Assembly: GCA_023386045.1 (NCBI GenBank)
Contig: JAEWKK010000006.1
Coordinates: forward strand, 1 to 64,000
Direction of reading: 5' to 3'
DNA length: 64,000 bases
DNA from: Bacteroidota bacterium
GTDB taxonomy: Bacteria > Bacteroidota > Bacteroidia > Chitinophagales > Chitinophagaceae
The position numbers and the translations under genes were made by a program. Position 1 is the stretch's first letter. Each line of letters starts with the position of its first letter. Below the pieces are notes generated by a model. The model did not search any database and was not told the origin of the DNA. It saw only the letters and a program-made list of their open reading frames with translations. Below are positions 53,629-61,162 of this stretch, one piece after another.

Positions 53629-54036
53629 TCAGCCTGCATGCACTGCTTCCAGGGGCACTTTTGTCATTTGCAGGTGATGATTCTGGAGTTCGTGTACATA
53701 CAGCGGGTGGGGAAAATGCCTCCTGTCCTCGCGGTACCAGATATCAATATGGGTGTAATTTCCCGGATCATGGACCACAACCCTGAAGGCGCCTTTCTTG
53801 AATTTCACTCCTTCAGCTGTTTCTTCCTTTTCAAAACCCAGTGTGTTGAGCAATTGCTCCTCGGTAAGCGGTACGGGAATGATGTCCTCAACAGCATACC
53901 AGAATTCCTGGATCCCATTGTTAATGCAGGCCATGTTCTCATCCCGGCTGGTATCCACTACCGTACCTACTCTTTCGTCCTGGCCTTCAATTACTTTTAC
54001 GATGTCACCCTCTTTTAGTTCTGAGATTTTGATCAT
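53629..54036 (-). CDS. Conserved-looking 135-residue protein, unrecognised
   Basis: The product opens with a small beta-barrel-like segment, ISELKEGDIVKVIEGQDERVGTVVDTSRDENMACI split over residues 3-37, of the kind seen in KOW/SH3-like barrels. A second half follows (KFKKGAFRVVVHDPGNYTHIDIWYRED, then HPLYVHELQNHHLQMTKVPLEA). No signal peptide or membrane segment is present, so it is cytoplasmic. It is monocistronic with its own terminator. The function is unknown; nucleic-acid contact by the barrel is only a guess. Confidence 0.7.
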   Translation of the reverse strand: MIKISELKEGDIVKVIEGQDERVGTVVDTSRDENMACINNGIQEFWYAVEDIIPVPLTEEQLLNTLGFEKEETAEGVKFKKGAFRVVVHDPGNYTHIDIWYREDRRHFPHPLYVHELQNHHLQMTKVPLEAVHAG

Positions 54037-54332
54037 AACTATTGATTTGTCTCCGAATTTAATTAATACTGATCAACCATTATGAGTTTTCTCCAATTTT
54101 TCCTTAGATAAAAAGAAGAGCTGGCCTCTTTCTTTTTTTCTGAATTTACTCTATATAGCCGAACAGCAATCCGGAAGAACCAAAGGACGCAACGAAAGCT
54201 TAATTGAGCACAACTGCCTGGCACAAAAAAACAAAGATTGAACTGGGTTGTTTGTACCCGGCTATAGAACATGATCAGCTGCTGTTGCGTCGCACTCTTC
54301 TGCGTTCTTATCTCTACTGAACCATCATTATA
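54037..54332. other. Gap without a gene
   Basis: The 296 bases between the 135-residue gene and hmgA hold no convincing gene. A 69-codon minus-strand frame (54063-54272) has no family features. The segment near 54279-54296 (ctgctgttgcgtcgcac) has the look of the short intergenic words seen elsewhere but is single here. Confidence 0.5.
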
Positions 54333-55490
54333 CTATTCCGCCCAACTCATAACGTAGTGATCATTCTCAATTTCAAGCGCCTGCTTTGTAAGCATGAGCG
54401 GATGAAAAGTATCCACCATCACGGCCAGTTCCTGTGTTTCTTTCTTGCCAATGCTTTTCTCTACCGCACCCGGATGTGGTCCATGGGGTATTCCGGCAGG
54501 ATGCAGGGTGATCATCCCCCTTGTTACATTCTTGCGGCTCATAAAATCACCATCAACATAATATAGAACTTCATCACTGTCTATATTACTATGATTGTAT
54601 GGAGCAGGTATCGCATCAGGATGGTAATCGTAAAGGCGCGGACAAAATGAACAGACCACGAAATTGTTGGCCTCAAAGGTCTGGTGTACCGGCGGCGGCT
54701 GGTGTACCCTTCCTGTGATGGGTTCAAAATCATGAATGGAAAAAGCGTAAGGATAGCAACAGCCATCCCAGCCTACCACGTCAAAAGGATGCGTGCCATA
54801 ATGTATATTATATAACACACCTTTCTTCTTGGTCCTTACTTTAAAATCTCCTTTTTCATTAAAGGTCTGCAGGTTCTGTGGTGTGCGGATGTCGCGCTCA
54901 CAAAATGGCGAATGCTCCAGTAACTGCCCATACTTGCTCAGGTATCTTTTGGGAAAGCGGATGGGACTGAATGACTCCACAATAAAGAGCCGGTTGTTCT
55001 CCGTGCTGAAATGGATCTGGTAAATGGTTCCTCTCGGGATCACCAGGTAATCGCCATAAGCAAATGGCAGCTCACCATACATGGTCTTGAGAACGCCCTC
55101 GCCTTCATGAATAAAGATCATTTCGTCGGCATCAGCATTCTTATAAAAATAATCGGTGACACTTTGCTGGGGTGCCGCCAGTACAATATGGCAATCATTA
55201 TTTACCAGTACAGGGATGCGACTGTCAAGAAAATCTTTTACGGGCTTGATATGAAATCCTTCAAAGCAGCGATGGCTGAGCATTTTTTCTTCAGCGATCT
55301 GTGGTGCCACGTTCACCGGTTTTTCGGTCTTGATAATCTGTGTGGGCGGATGAATATGGTAAAGCAGGGAATAATCATTGGAAAAACCTTCGGTGGAGAA
55401 CAATTGCTCTGAATACAGGCCTCCATCAGGCTTGCGGAATTGCGTATGTCGCTTGTGAGGGATCTCTCCCATTTTATGATAATAAGGCAT
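54333..55490 (-). CDS. hmgA: Homogentisate 1,2-dioxygenase
   Basis: The enzyme opens the homogentisate ring in tyrosine and phenylalanine breakdown and uses non-haem Fe(II). The 385-residue length fits the shorter bacterial form. The start MPYYHKMGEIPHKRHTQFRK and GLYSEQLFSTEGF match the family. Iron-site residues lie in the C-terminal cupin: the glutamate in DSDEVLYYVDGDF and histidines in LHPAGIPHGPHPG, with substrate-site FCPRLYDYHPDAIPAPYNHSN split nearby. No other gene of the pathway is adjacent. Confidence 0.93.
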   Translation of the reverse strand: MPYYHKMGEIPHKRHTQFRKPDGGLYSEQLFSTEGFSNDYSLLYHIHPPTQIIKTEKPVNVAPQIAEEKMLSHRCFEGFHIKPVKDFLDSRIPVLVNNDCHIVLAAPQQSVTDYFYKNADADEMIFIHEGEGVLKTMYGELPFAYGDYLVIPRGTIYQIHFSTENNRLFIVESFSPIRFPKRYLSKYGQLLEHSPFCERDIRTPQNLQTFNEKGDFKVRTKKKGVLYNIHYGTHPFDVVGWDGCCYPYAFSIHDFEPITGRVHQPPPVHQTFEANNFVVCSFCPRLYDYHPDAIPAPYNHSNIDSDEVLYYVDGDFMSRKNVTRGMITLHPAGIPHGPHPGAVEKSIGKKETQELAVMVDTFHPLMLTKQALEIENDHYVMSWAE

Positions 55491-55737
55491 GGTAATATTT
55501 TATTTAATAAATGATCAAACAGGGCAGGAAATCAAAAACAGGCAGATTTATCCAGTTGCAGTGATACCATCAGGAAATAATATTTCCACCGGCGTTTGTC
55601 GATCCAGTAAGTAAAGTTCCGGTACAATGGCATGGTACAAAATAACGAAAATTGTATTTGAACCATTTAAAGCTGGTTTCCAGGTTTTTACAAAAGCATG
55701 ACCAAGTTAATTCCAGGACTGATAATTATCAGGTTTT

Positions 55738-55765
55738 GAATAAAAGTATTCAAATACTTTTATTC
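55738..55765. promoter_or_regulatory. Perfect 28-bp palindrome over the RIC promoter
   Basis: GAATAAAAGTATT (55738-55750) and its exact complement AATACTTTTATTC (55753-55765) flank CA. The centre AAGTATTcaAATACTT resembles known NsrR operators of the form (A)TGYATTTxAAATRCAT. A -33 TTTG (55735-55738) and a near -7 box (TACTTTTA, 55755-55762) fall at its two ends, so a bound repressor would block the polymerase. No T tract follows, so it is not a terminator. Confidence 0.7.
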
Positions 55766-55788
55766 TTTCAAAACAATAAAGACAATAT

Positions 55789-57003
55789 ATGGACAGCTTA
55801 TTTATTCCGGATCTGCAGCCAGCGCTGAAACATCCAACCGTTTTCAAAAAATTTGATTCACTCAAGGGCGGCGAGTCATTTGAACTGATCAACGACCACG
55901 ACCCTATTCCTCTTTTTTATGAATTGAAAGCAGAAAGAGGTGATGTTTTTGAATGGAAAAAACTGGAGAACGGCCCCGAAGTCTGGAGAGTAGAGATCTC
56001 AAAGACAGCAGATCAGAAAGAAGTGAAAACACAGCCGATTGAAACAGCAACCAGTGCAGGTGGCGATGAATTTGTGTTGAATGTGACCCTGATCGAACCC
56101 CGTTTCAAGCACCCAACCATCTTCCGTCATTTTGATGAATTAAAGGAAGGTGAAGCTTTCCAGATATTGAACGACCATGATCCCAAGCCATTGTATTACC
56201 AGATGATCGCCGAAAGAGGTAATGTATTCTCATGGGAGTACCTTCAGAAAGGTCCGCAGTGGTATAAAGTACGCATCCGTAAAAACGATGTAGCTGCAGG
56301 AGAATCGATCGGACAGATTGCTGCAAAGGATATCCGCAAGGCAGAAGTGTTCAAGAAATATGGTATTGATTTTTGCTGCGGAGGTAAAAAATCTTTGAAG
56401 CAGGTTTGTGAAGAAAGCGGTTTGGATGCGGCAACTATTGAAGCAGAGCTGGACCAGGTACAGACCAAACCCCAGGGTGAAAATTTTGACCGTTGGGAGC
56501 CAGACTTCCTGGCTGATTACATTTATAACAAGCACCATCGTTTTTATTATGATGAAGCACCTGTGATCAGCGATCTTCTTGCTAAAGTAGTGGGACGTCA
56601 TGGCAACCAGCACCAGGAACTGGAATTACTCCAGGCCCTTTATAAAAAGCTGACAGCAGAACTGGATACCCATTTCATGAAAGAAGAAAAAGTACTGTTC
56701 CCATTTATCAAGGCATTGGTTAATGCAAAGAAAACCGGAAGTACCGCAGAATTATACAATGGTTTTTCCATTACACAACCCGTGCAGATGATGGAGTCGG
56801 ATCATGAAGCCGCCGGAGAGATCCTGGTTGAAATGAGAAAATTAGCCAACGACTATACAACACCAGCAGATGCCTGCAACAGCTACCAGTTCCTTTACCA
56901 GAAGCTGAAAGCCCTGGAGGAAGACCTGCACCAGCACATTCACCTGGAGAACAATATCCTTTTCCCTAAAGCACTGAAGCTGGAAAAAGAGCTGCGATCC
57001 TGA
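55789..57003 (+). CDS. RIC-type di-iron repair protein with two N-terminal DUF2249 domains
   Basis: The 404-residue protein has four parts. Two homologous DUF2249 domains (about 1-85 and 95-175) share ALKHPTVFKKFDSLKGGESF / RFKHPTIFRHFDELKEGEAF and NDHDP(I/K)PL(F/Y)Y. An ScdA_N domain follows (about 178-235, with Cys196-Cys197 in DFCCGGKKSL), then a hemerythrin HHE domain (about 245-400: YNKHHRFYYDE, LDTHFMKEEKVLFP, ESDHEAAGEIL, HIHLENNILFP). RIC/YtfE proteins repair Fe-S clusters damaged by NO and oxidants and usually have only the last two domains. A palindromic operator precedes it. Confidence 0.9.
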   Translation: MDSLFIPDLQPALKHPTVFKKFDSLKGGESFELINDHDPIPLFYELKAERGDVFEWKKLENGPEVWRVEISKTADQKEVKTQPIETATSAGGDEFVLNVTLIEPRFKHPTIFRHFDELKEGEAFQILNDHDPKPLYYQMIAERGNVFSWEYLQKGPQWYKVRIRKNDVAAGESIGQIAAKDIRKAEVFKKYGIDFCCGGKKSLKQVCEESGLDAATIEAELDQVQTKPQGENFDRWEPDFLADYIYNKHHRFYYDEAPVISDLLAKVVGRHGNQHQELELLQALYKKLTAELDTHFMKEEKVLFPFIKALVNAKKTGSTAELYNGFSITQPVQMMESDHEAAGEILVEMRKLANDYTTPADACNSYQFLYQKLKALEEDLHQHIHLENNILFPKALKLEKELRS

Positions 57004-57020
57004 TCTTGAAAAACTATAAT

Positions 57021-57053
57021 AAAGCCCGCTGCTTCATGCAGCCGGGCTTTTTA
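57021..57053 (+). terminator. Terminator between RIC and the Rrf2 gene
   Basis: Arms aaagcccgctgc and gcagccgggcttt pair with one bulged G around a five-base loop and lead into T5. It lies inside the upstream extension of the Rrf2 frame, so that extension is not coding. Confidence 0.85.
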
Positions 57054-57068
57054 TTCCATATTTGTGAT

Positions 57069-57500
57069 ATGCTTTCCATTTCCTGCAAATACGCGATCAG
57101 GGCAACCGTTTACCTGATGTCTAGATCCAAGCAACTGGCCAAGGCCGGACTAAAGGAAGTGGCGGAAGAAATTGAAGCCAATGAGCACACAACGGGAAAG
57201 ATCCTTCAGCTTTTAGTGAAGTCAAAGATCATTACTTCCTTAAAAGGTCCCGGAGGTGGTTTTTTTGTAGCCGCCATCAACCATCCTGTTTATCTCATAG
57301 ATATTGTGAACGTGATTGATGGAGACCATTTCTTTTTTGAATGTGGCCTCGGTTTAAAAAAATGTTCTGAAGCCAAGCCCTGTCCCATTCATCATACCTA
57401 TAAAATATCACGCGAAAAATTGTATCAGGAATTTTGTTCCGTAACCATTCAGGAACTGGCCGATGACCTCACCATGGGCAAGGCCTTTTTAAAAAGATGA
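57069..57500 (+). CDS. Rrf2-family Fe-S regulator (NsrR/IscR-like)
   Basis: I place the start at 57069 (143 residues, MLSISCKYAIRATVYLMSR), because the frame further upstream runs through a terminator. The winged helix includes LKEVAEEIEANEHTTGKILQ and LKGPGGGFFVA. Three cysteines at 92, 99 and 105 (FECGLGLKKCSEAKPCP) match the spacing of the cluster ligands of NsrR and IscR closely. Its neighbours (RIC, NnrS-like) point to NO sensing. It is the likely binder of the palindrome at 55738, which is inference. Confidence 0.88.
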   Translation: MLSISCKYAIRATVYLMSRSKQLAKAGLKEVAEEIEANEHTTGKILQLLVKSKIITSLKGPGGGFFVAAINHPVYLIDIVNVIDGDHFFFECGLGLKKCSEAKPCPIHHTYKISREKLYQEFCSVTIQELADDLTMGKAFLKR

Positions 57501-57501
57501 A

Positions 57502-58569
57502 ATGAATAAAGCCTTCCTTGTTTTTCCCCTGATCATCTTCTCATTATTATTGGCGGTTTGGAGCGGCTGGATCCGCGTAGGTTGGGATCTTCCACTAGCA
57601 AAAATGTCCTGGCAGCATGGAGCCATCATGGTCAATAGCTTCCTTGCTTCTCTCATTTTTCTTGAAAGGGCAGTCACCTTTCGCAATAAAGCTGTATTAC
57701 TCCTGCCCTTTGTCAATGCATTAAGTGCCGTTGCATTTATCTCCGGTTACAACATGGCAGGCCAGTCCTTGCTGATAGCGGGCAGCCTGGGTTTCCTGGT
57801 GATGTGTCTTTATTTTGTTTACCGCTACAAAGAACTCTATTATTATGTTTTTGTAGCAGGAGCCGCCTGTCTTCTTACAGGAAACATTATTTTATTAAAG
57901 ACACAGCTTTATCCTGCCGCTGTTACCTGGTGGATGGGATTTCTTTTATTCACCATCGTTGCGGAACGTTTGGAGCTGAGTCGTTTTTTATCACTTACTA
58001 AAAGAAAAACAGGTTTTTTACTGGCCGCACTGGCGAGTGTATTGATCACCGTGTGCTGGCCTTTTCATTTATATGGACAGATCCTTTTTGCACTGGCAAT
58101 TGCAGCCACTGCCATCTGGCTGCTGCGTTATGATATGGCCTGGCATTCGATCCGGATCAAAGGACAACACCGTTATTCAGGCATCCTTTTGATCACAGGC
58201 TATTTCTGGCTGCTAATCACCTCAGCTCTTATGATCACTGCCGATCGTTTTGCTTTTGGTTATGATGCCACCCTGCACAGCTTTTTTATTGGCTTTGTTT
58301 TTTCAATGATCTTTTCACACGCTCCCATCATCTTACCGGCTGTTGCCAAATTACCTGTGAAGATCTACAGGCCCGTATTGTATGTATGGTTTGTCTTTCT
58401 CCAATTGTCTTTGATCATACGCGTGATCGCAGATATCATTACCGATCCGGTTTGCAGAAGGATCGGCGGTATTGCCAATGGCTTTACCATCCTGTTATTT
58501 TTTGTAACGGTGGCACTGATTGTAAGAAAGGAATTACAGAAAAGAAAAGCTTCAGTCAGAAAAGCCTAA
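57502..58569 (+). CDS. NnrS-like polytopic membrane protein
   Basis: The 355-residue protein has about ten to eleven membrane helices. Histidines in LAKMSWQHGAIMVNSFLASL and ATLHSFFIGFVFSMIFSHAP lie where NnrS proteins have haem or copper ligands. NnrS proteins protect cells from nitrosative stress. Overall likeness is distant, so the name is tentative. The ATG begins one base after the Rrf2 stop, so both are on one transcript. The last 18 bases overlap the DUF59 gene on the other strand. Confidence 0.6.
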   Translation: MNKAFLVFPLIIFSLLLAVWSGWIRVGWDLPLAKMSWQHGAIMVNSFLASLIFLERAVTFRNKAVLLLPFVNALSAVAFISGYNMAGQSLLIAGSLGFLVMCLYFVYRYKELYYYVFVAGAACLLTGNIILLKTQLYPAAVTWWMGFLLFTIVAERLELSRFLSLTKRKTGFLLAALASVLITVCWPFHLYGQILFALAIAATAIWLLRYDMAWHSIRIKGQHRYSGILLITGYFWLLITSALMITADRFAFGYDATLHSFFIGFVFSMIFSHAPIILPAVAKLPVKIYRPVLYVWFVFLQLSLIIRVIADIITDPVCRRIGGIANGFTILLFFVTVALIVRKELQKRKASVRKA

Positions 58570-58854
58570 TTGCAATTTGGCTTCAGGGCTCATTCTTTGT
58601 TTGGTCCATTTGGGTTCATACACTACTTCCACGTGTACATTGCTCACACCTGGAATTTCATATACCACATTCTTGACTTCTTCGGGCATGAAAGCGGCAG
58701 CCGGACAGGTGGCAGTGGTCAGCGTCATGATGATATAAACATCGCCGCCAATTACATTCACATCGTAGATCAGGCCAAGGTCATAAATATTCACGGGTAT
58801 CTCGGGATCAAAAACGGTTTTCAGTTTTTCAATAACATTTTCAGTGGTGATCAT
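58552..58854 (-). CDS. DUF59/MIP18-family Fe-S assembly factor (SufT/PaaD-like)
   Basis: The start at 58854 gives 100 residues, MITTENVIEKLKTVFDPEIPVNIYDLGLIYDV, the exact family opening (DPEIPVNIxDLGLIYD). The reactive cysteine lies in LTTATCPAAAF and the C-terminal strand in VHVEVVYEPKWTKQRMS. An ATG seven codons upstream is less likely. Such proteins help mature Fe-S proteins. Its place beside the RIC/Rrf2 pair fits a role in cluster repair, although it is on the opposite strand. Confidence 0.92.
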   Translation of the reverse strand: MITTENVIEKLKTVFDPEIPVNIYDLGLIYDVNVIGGDVYIIMTLTTATCPAAAFMPEEVKNVVYEIPGVSNVHVEVVYEPKWTKQRMSPEAKLQLGFSD

Positions 58855-58949
58855 TTCAAAATTCTTGAATAACAAAGTTCCGCATCATTTATTTACTTGT
58901 TTCTTTCTTTGCACTGATCTTTATCATCAAATACAATTTCTACAGATCC

Positions 58950-59408
58950 ATGACAAGAATCGGGCTGATAGCGGATACGCACAACTACCTGGATGAAGCT
59001 GTATTCAACCATTTCGCTTCCTGCGATGAGATCTGGCATGCCGGGGACTTTGGTTCAGCCGCAATTGCTGATCAACTTAAAGCCTTCAAACCACTACGTG
59101 GTGTTTATGGCAATATAGATGGCTATGATATCAGGAGCCATTATCCTCTCCAATTGAGCTGGCAGTGTGAAAATGTGAATGTATTCATGATCCATATTGG
59201 AGGTTATCCCAAACGTTATGCACCCGGTGTAAAAAATGAATTGATCAATTCAGGAGCCAAACTTTTTATCAGCGGTCATTCGCATATTTTAAAGATCATC
59301 TATGACGATCAGATCGGCTGCCTGCATATGAATCCAGGCGCTGCCGGCAACCAGGGCTGGCATAAAAAAAAACCATCATTCGTTTTGCGATTGATGGTTC
59401 TGATATGA
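58950..59408 (+). CDS. YfcE/MJ0936-type metallophosphodiesterase with a frame break at A9
   Basis: The 152-residue frame has the calcineurin-like core: the GLIADTHNYLD start, WHAGDFGS, VYGNIDG, FMIHIGG and SGHSHILK, the last supplying metal-binding histidines. At the run of nine A (59364-59372) the family sequence continues in the -1 frame: TIIRFAIDGSDMKDCEVIELGIR, split there, up to a stop at 59471-59473. The zero frame instead adds PSFVLRLMVLI and stops at 59408. One extra A, slippage on the A tract, or a base-call error would restore a protein of about 170 residues. Confidence 0.8.
   Translation: MTRIGLIADTHNYLDEAVFNHFASCDEIWHAGDFGSAAIADQLKAFKPLRGVYGNIDGYDIRSHYPLQLSWQCENVNVFMIHIGGYPKRYAPGVKNELINSGAKLFISGHSHILKIIYDDQIGCLHMNPGAAGNQGWHKKKPSFVLRLMVLI
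59364..59399 (-). terminator. Terminator of the 156-residue membrane-protein gene, inside the phosphodiesterase gene
   Basis: On the minus strand aaccatca and tgatggtt (eight perfect pairs, 59399-59392 with 59378-59371), extended by tcg/cga across a mismatch, lead into T9. It lies 48 bases past the stop of the gene at 59447 and within the 3' end of the opposing phosphodiesterase. Confidence 0.8.
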
Positions 59409-59446
59409 AAGATTGTGAAGTAATTGAATTAGGAATCCGGGGATCA

Positions 59447-59917
59447 TCAATACCAACCCCTGGCCTGGAATAATTCGCGGAAAGGCCATGGTATGGAAGC
59501 CAGTATGATCAAAAGTGCTACCAGGTAAAAGATCATGGTTCTTCTGTGCTTTGCCCTGTCGCCTATCGCCTTACGGCCCTGAGCCTTACCAATATGAATC
59601 AGGATGATGGCAATGAGCATACCTGCCAGGTGCTCCACTACAAAAAAGCGGCTGGCAGGATCTTTCATCACAGCAGCCATACCGTTTGTTTCAATTTGTT
59701 TGTAACCCCATGGACCTGTAAACCAGAGATAGATACCAATCAGCAACATTAGGTCGGCAGCAATGGTGAGTAATAAACCCAGTCTGTTATCTGTTCGTAT
59801 GTAGGGTCTTTTACCAGCAATGAGGCTGTTGAGGATGGCGAAGATCAGCAGCAAAAGAACGATCCATCTTCCTACTGAATGGGTATGCATTAACGCATTG
59901 TACAAACTATTGTCCAT
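59447..59917 (-). CDS. Four-helix membrane protein, unrecognised
   Basis: The 156-residue protein has four membrane helices (about 16-34, 48-68, 92-110 and 128-146). It shows histidines near helices 1 and 3 (MHTHSVGRW near 11 and VEHLAGMLIAIILIHIGKAQ near 96), a pattern that resembles small cytochrome-b-like or haem-linked membrane proteins. I cannot confirm haem binding. The stop is followed by a strong terminator that lies in the neighbouring gene. Confidence 0.7.
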   Translation of the reverse strand: MDNSLYNALMHTHSVGRWIVLLLLIFAILNSLIAGKRPYIRTDNRLGLLLTIAADLMLLIGIYLWFTGPWGYKQIETNGMAAVMKDPASRFFVVEHLAGMLIAIILIHIGKAQGRKAIGDRAKHRRTMIFYLVALLIILASIPWPFRELFQARGWY

Positions 59918-59961
59918 GCCTGGTTGATTTTTGGTTCCGCCAAAACTACAACGGAATTATT

Positions 59962-60005
59962 AAACTCGTGAACTTGCCAACTTGTGAACTCGTGAACTCA
60001 TGAAC
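59962..60005. repeat. Word-like repeat (cgtgaact)
   Basis: The words actcgtgaactt, acttgtgaact, cgtgaactca and tgaactt follow one another beside the stop of the TolB-like gene. They are the reverse orientation of the gttcac octamers at 641-664. Confidence 0.5.
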
Positions 60006-60007
60006 TT

Positions 60008-61066
60008 TTATTCCCACTCCGCCACAAACAAATTCGTATCCCTCGTTCCTCCGTTATTGCGGTTGCTGGAGAAGATGATCTTTTTGCCATCAGGACTGAA
60101 CATAGGAAAAGCATCAAAGCCTTTATCGCGGCTGATCTTTTCTATATTGCTGCCATCGGCATTCATTGTATACATGTTGAAGGGAAAGCCTCTTTTGTAT
60201 TCATGGTTGCTGCAGAAGATCACACGGCCATCAGGCATGAAGTTGGGTGCCCAGTTGGCCTGACCCAGGTTGGTGATCTGTTTGGCATCCGAACCATCTG
60301 CATTAGCAATAAACACTTCCATTTGTGTTGGTGCTACCATACCTTCCTTCAAAAGATTTTTATAATCATTGATCTCAGCTTCCGTTTGCGGACGGCTGGC
60401 TCTCCATACGATCTTGCTGCCATCGCGACTGAACCAGGCACCTCCATCATATCCAAGCGCATTGGTGATTTGTTTTGTCTCTCCCGTTGCAAGGTCCATC
60501 AGGTAAAGGTCAAGATCACCATTGCGTGTGGAAGTAAACAACATGGTTTTACCGTCGGGAGACAGTGTTGCCTCTGCATCATAACCCGGAGTATCTGTGA
60601 GCTTTTTCACGATCTTACCTTTCAGATCGGCCATATAGATATCATAGCTTTCGTAGACCGGCCAGATATACCTGTTGCCATATTTTGCCCTGTCAACTCC
60701 GGGAGGACAGGTATCTGCGGCTTCATGAGTAGAAGCATAGATCACATGCTTATTATCTTTTGTAAAAAAAGCACAGGTGGTTCTTCCCTTCCCCGTACTT
60801 ACCAGTTTATAGCGAAAGGGCTTGCCTTTTTTAGGCAATTTTCCTACATAGATCTGGTCGCAGGGAATGCCATCTTTTATTGAGGTACGTTGAAAAACAA
60901 TTTTCTTTCCATCAAAACTCCAGTAGGCTTCAGCGTTATCGCCACCAAATGTGAGCTGGCGGATATTTTTGAAATGATTTTCATTGGAGTAATGGAGGCT
61001 GTCTGTTTGCGCAGCAAGTGCCAGAGTAAGACTCAATAGAAAAGCAGTAAAGATTTGTTTCATCAT
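60008..61066 (-). CDS. TolB/PD40-type beta-propeller exported protein
   Basis: The 352-residue protein has a signal peptide (about 1-20) and at least five WD40-like PD40 repeats of the form (W/F)S.DG.KI.F.S.R: YWSFDGKKIVFQR, TLSPDGKTMLFTSTRNGD, WFSRDGSKIVWRASRP, NFMPDGRVIFCSNHE and MFSPDGKKIIFSSNR. This is the TolB-propeller family. It is not part of a tol-pal cluster, and such Bacteroidota proteins are often linked to peptidase or esterase roles without a catalytic domain of their own. Confidence 0.88.
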   Translation of the reverse strand: MMKQIFTAFLLSLTLALAAQTDSLHYSNENHFKNIRQLTFGGDNAEAYWSFDGKKIVFQRTSIKDGIPCDQIYVGKLPKKGKPFRYKLVSTGKGRTTCAFFTKDNKHVIYASTHEAADTCPPGVDRAKYGNRYIWPVYESYDIYMADLKGKIVKKLTDTPGYDAEATLSPDGKTMLFTSTRNGDLDLYLMDLATGETKQITNALGYDGGAWFSRDGSKIVWRASRPQTEAEINDYKNLLKEGMVAPTQMEVFIANADGSDAKQITNLGQANWAPNFMPDGRVIFCSNHEYKRGFPFNMYTMNADGSNIEKISRDKGFDAFPMFSPDGKKIIFSSNRNNGGTRDTNLFVAEWE

Positions 61067-61125
61067 AATGGTGCTTGTTAAAGCAATTCAAAAATAGCCG
61101 CCGCCAAATGCAAAGCAGTCAGAAT

Positions 61126-61158
61126 TTTGTCATAAGGCGCTGAAAAAAATTAGTTTTG
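61126..61158 (+). promoter_or_regulatory. Promoter of the TPR lipoprotein (TTTG...TAGTTTTG)
   Basis: A -33 TTTG (61126-61129) and an exact -7 box TAGTTTTG (61151-61158) are separated by 21 bases, the standard Bacteroidota spacing. The ATG is at 61163, only four bases past the box, so the transcript should begin at or near the start codon. Confidence 0.65.
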
Positions 61159-61162
61159 ATGC

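Noticed and set aside
54063..54272. 69-codon minus-strand frame upstream of the 135-residue gene
   Set aside because: Its composition is unlike real proteins of the window and no start signal supports it.
55738..55765. Terminator of an upstream transcript
   Set aside because: The palindrome is AT-rich, has no T tract on either side and overlaps promoter elements, so an operator is more likely.
60203..60883. 226-codon plus-strand open frame
   Set aside because: It is antisense to the TolB-like propeller gene, whose repeats and signal peptide are clear; the frame is open only by composition.
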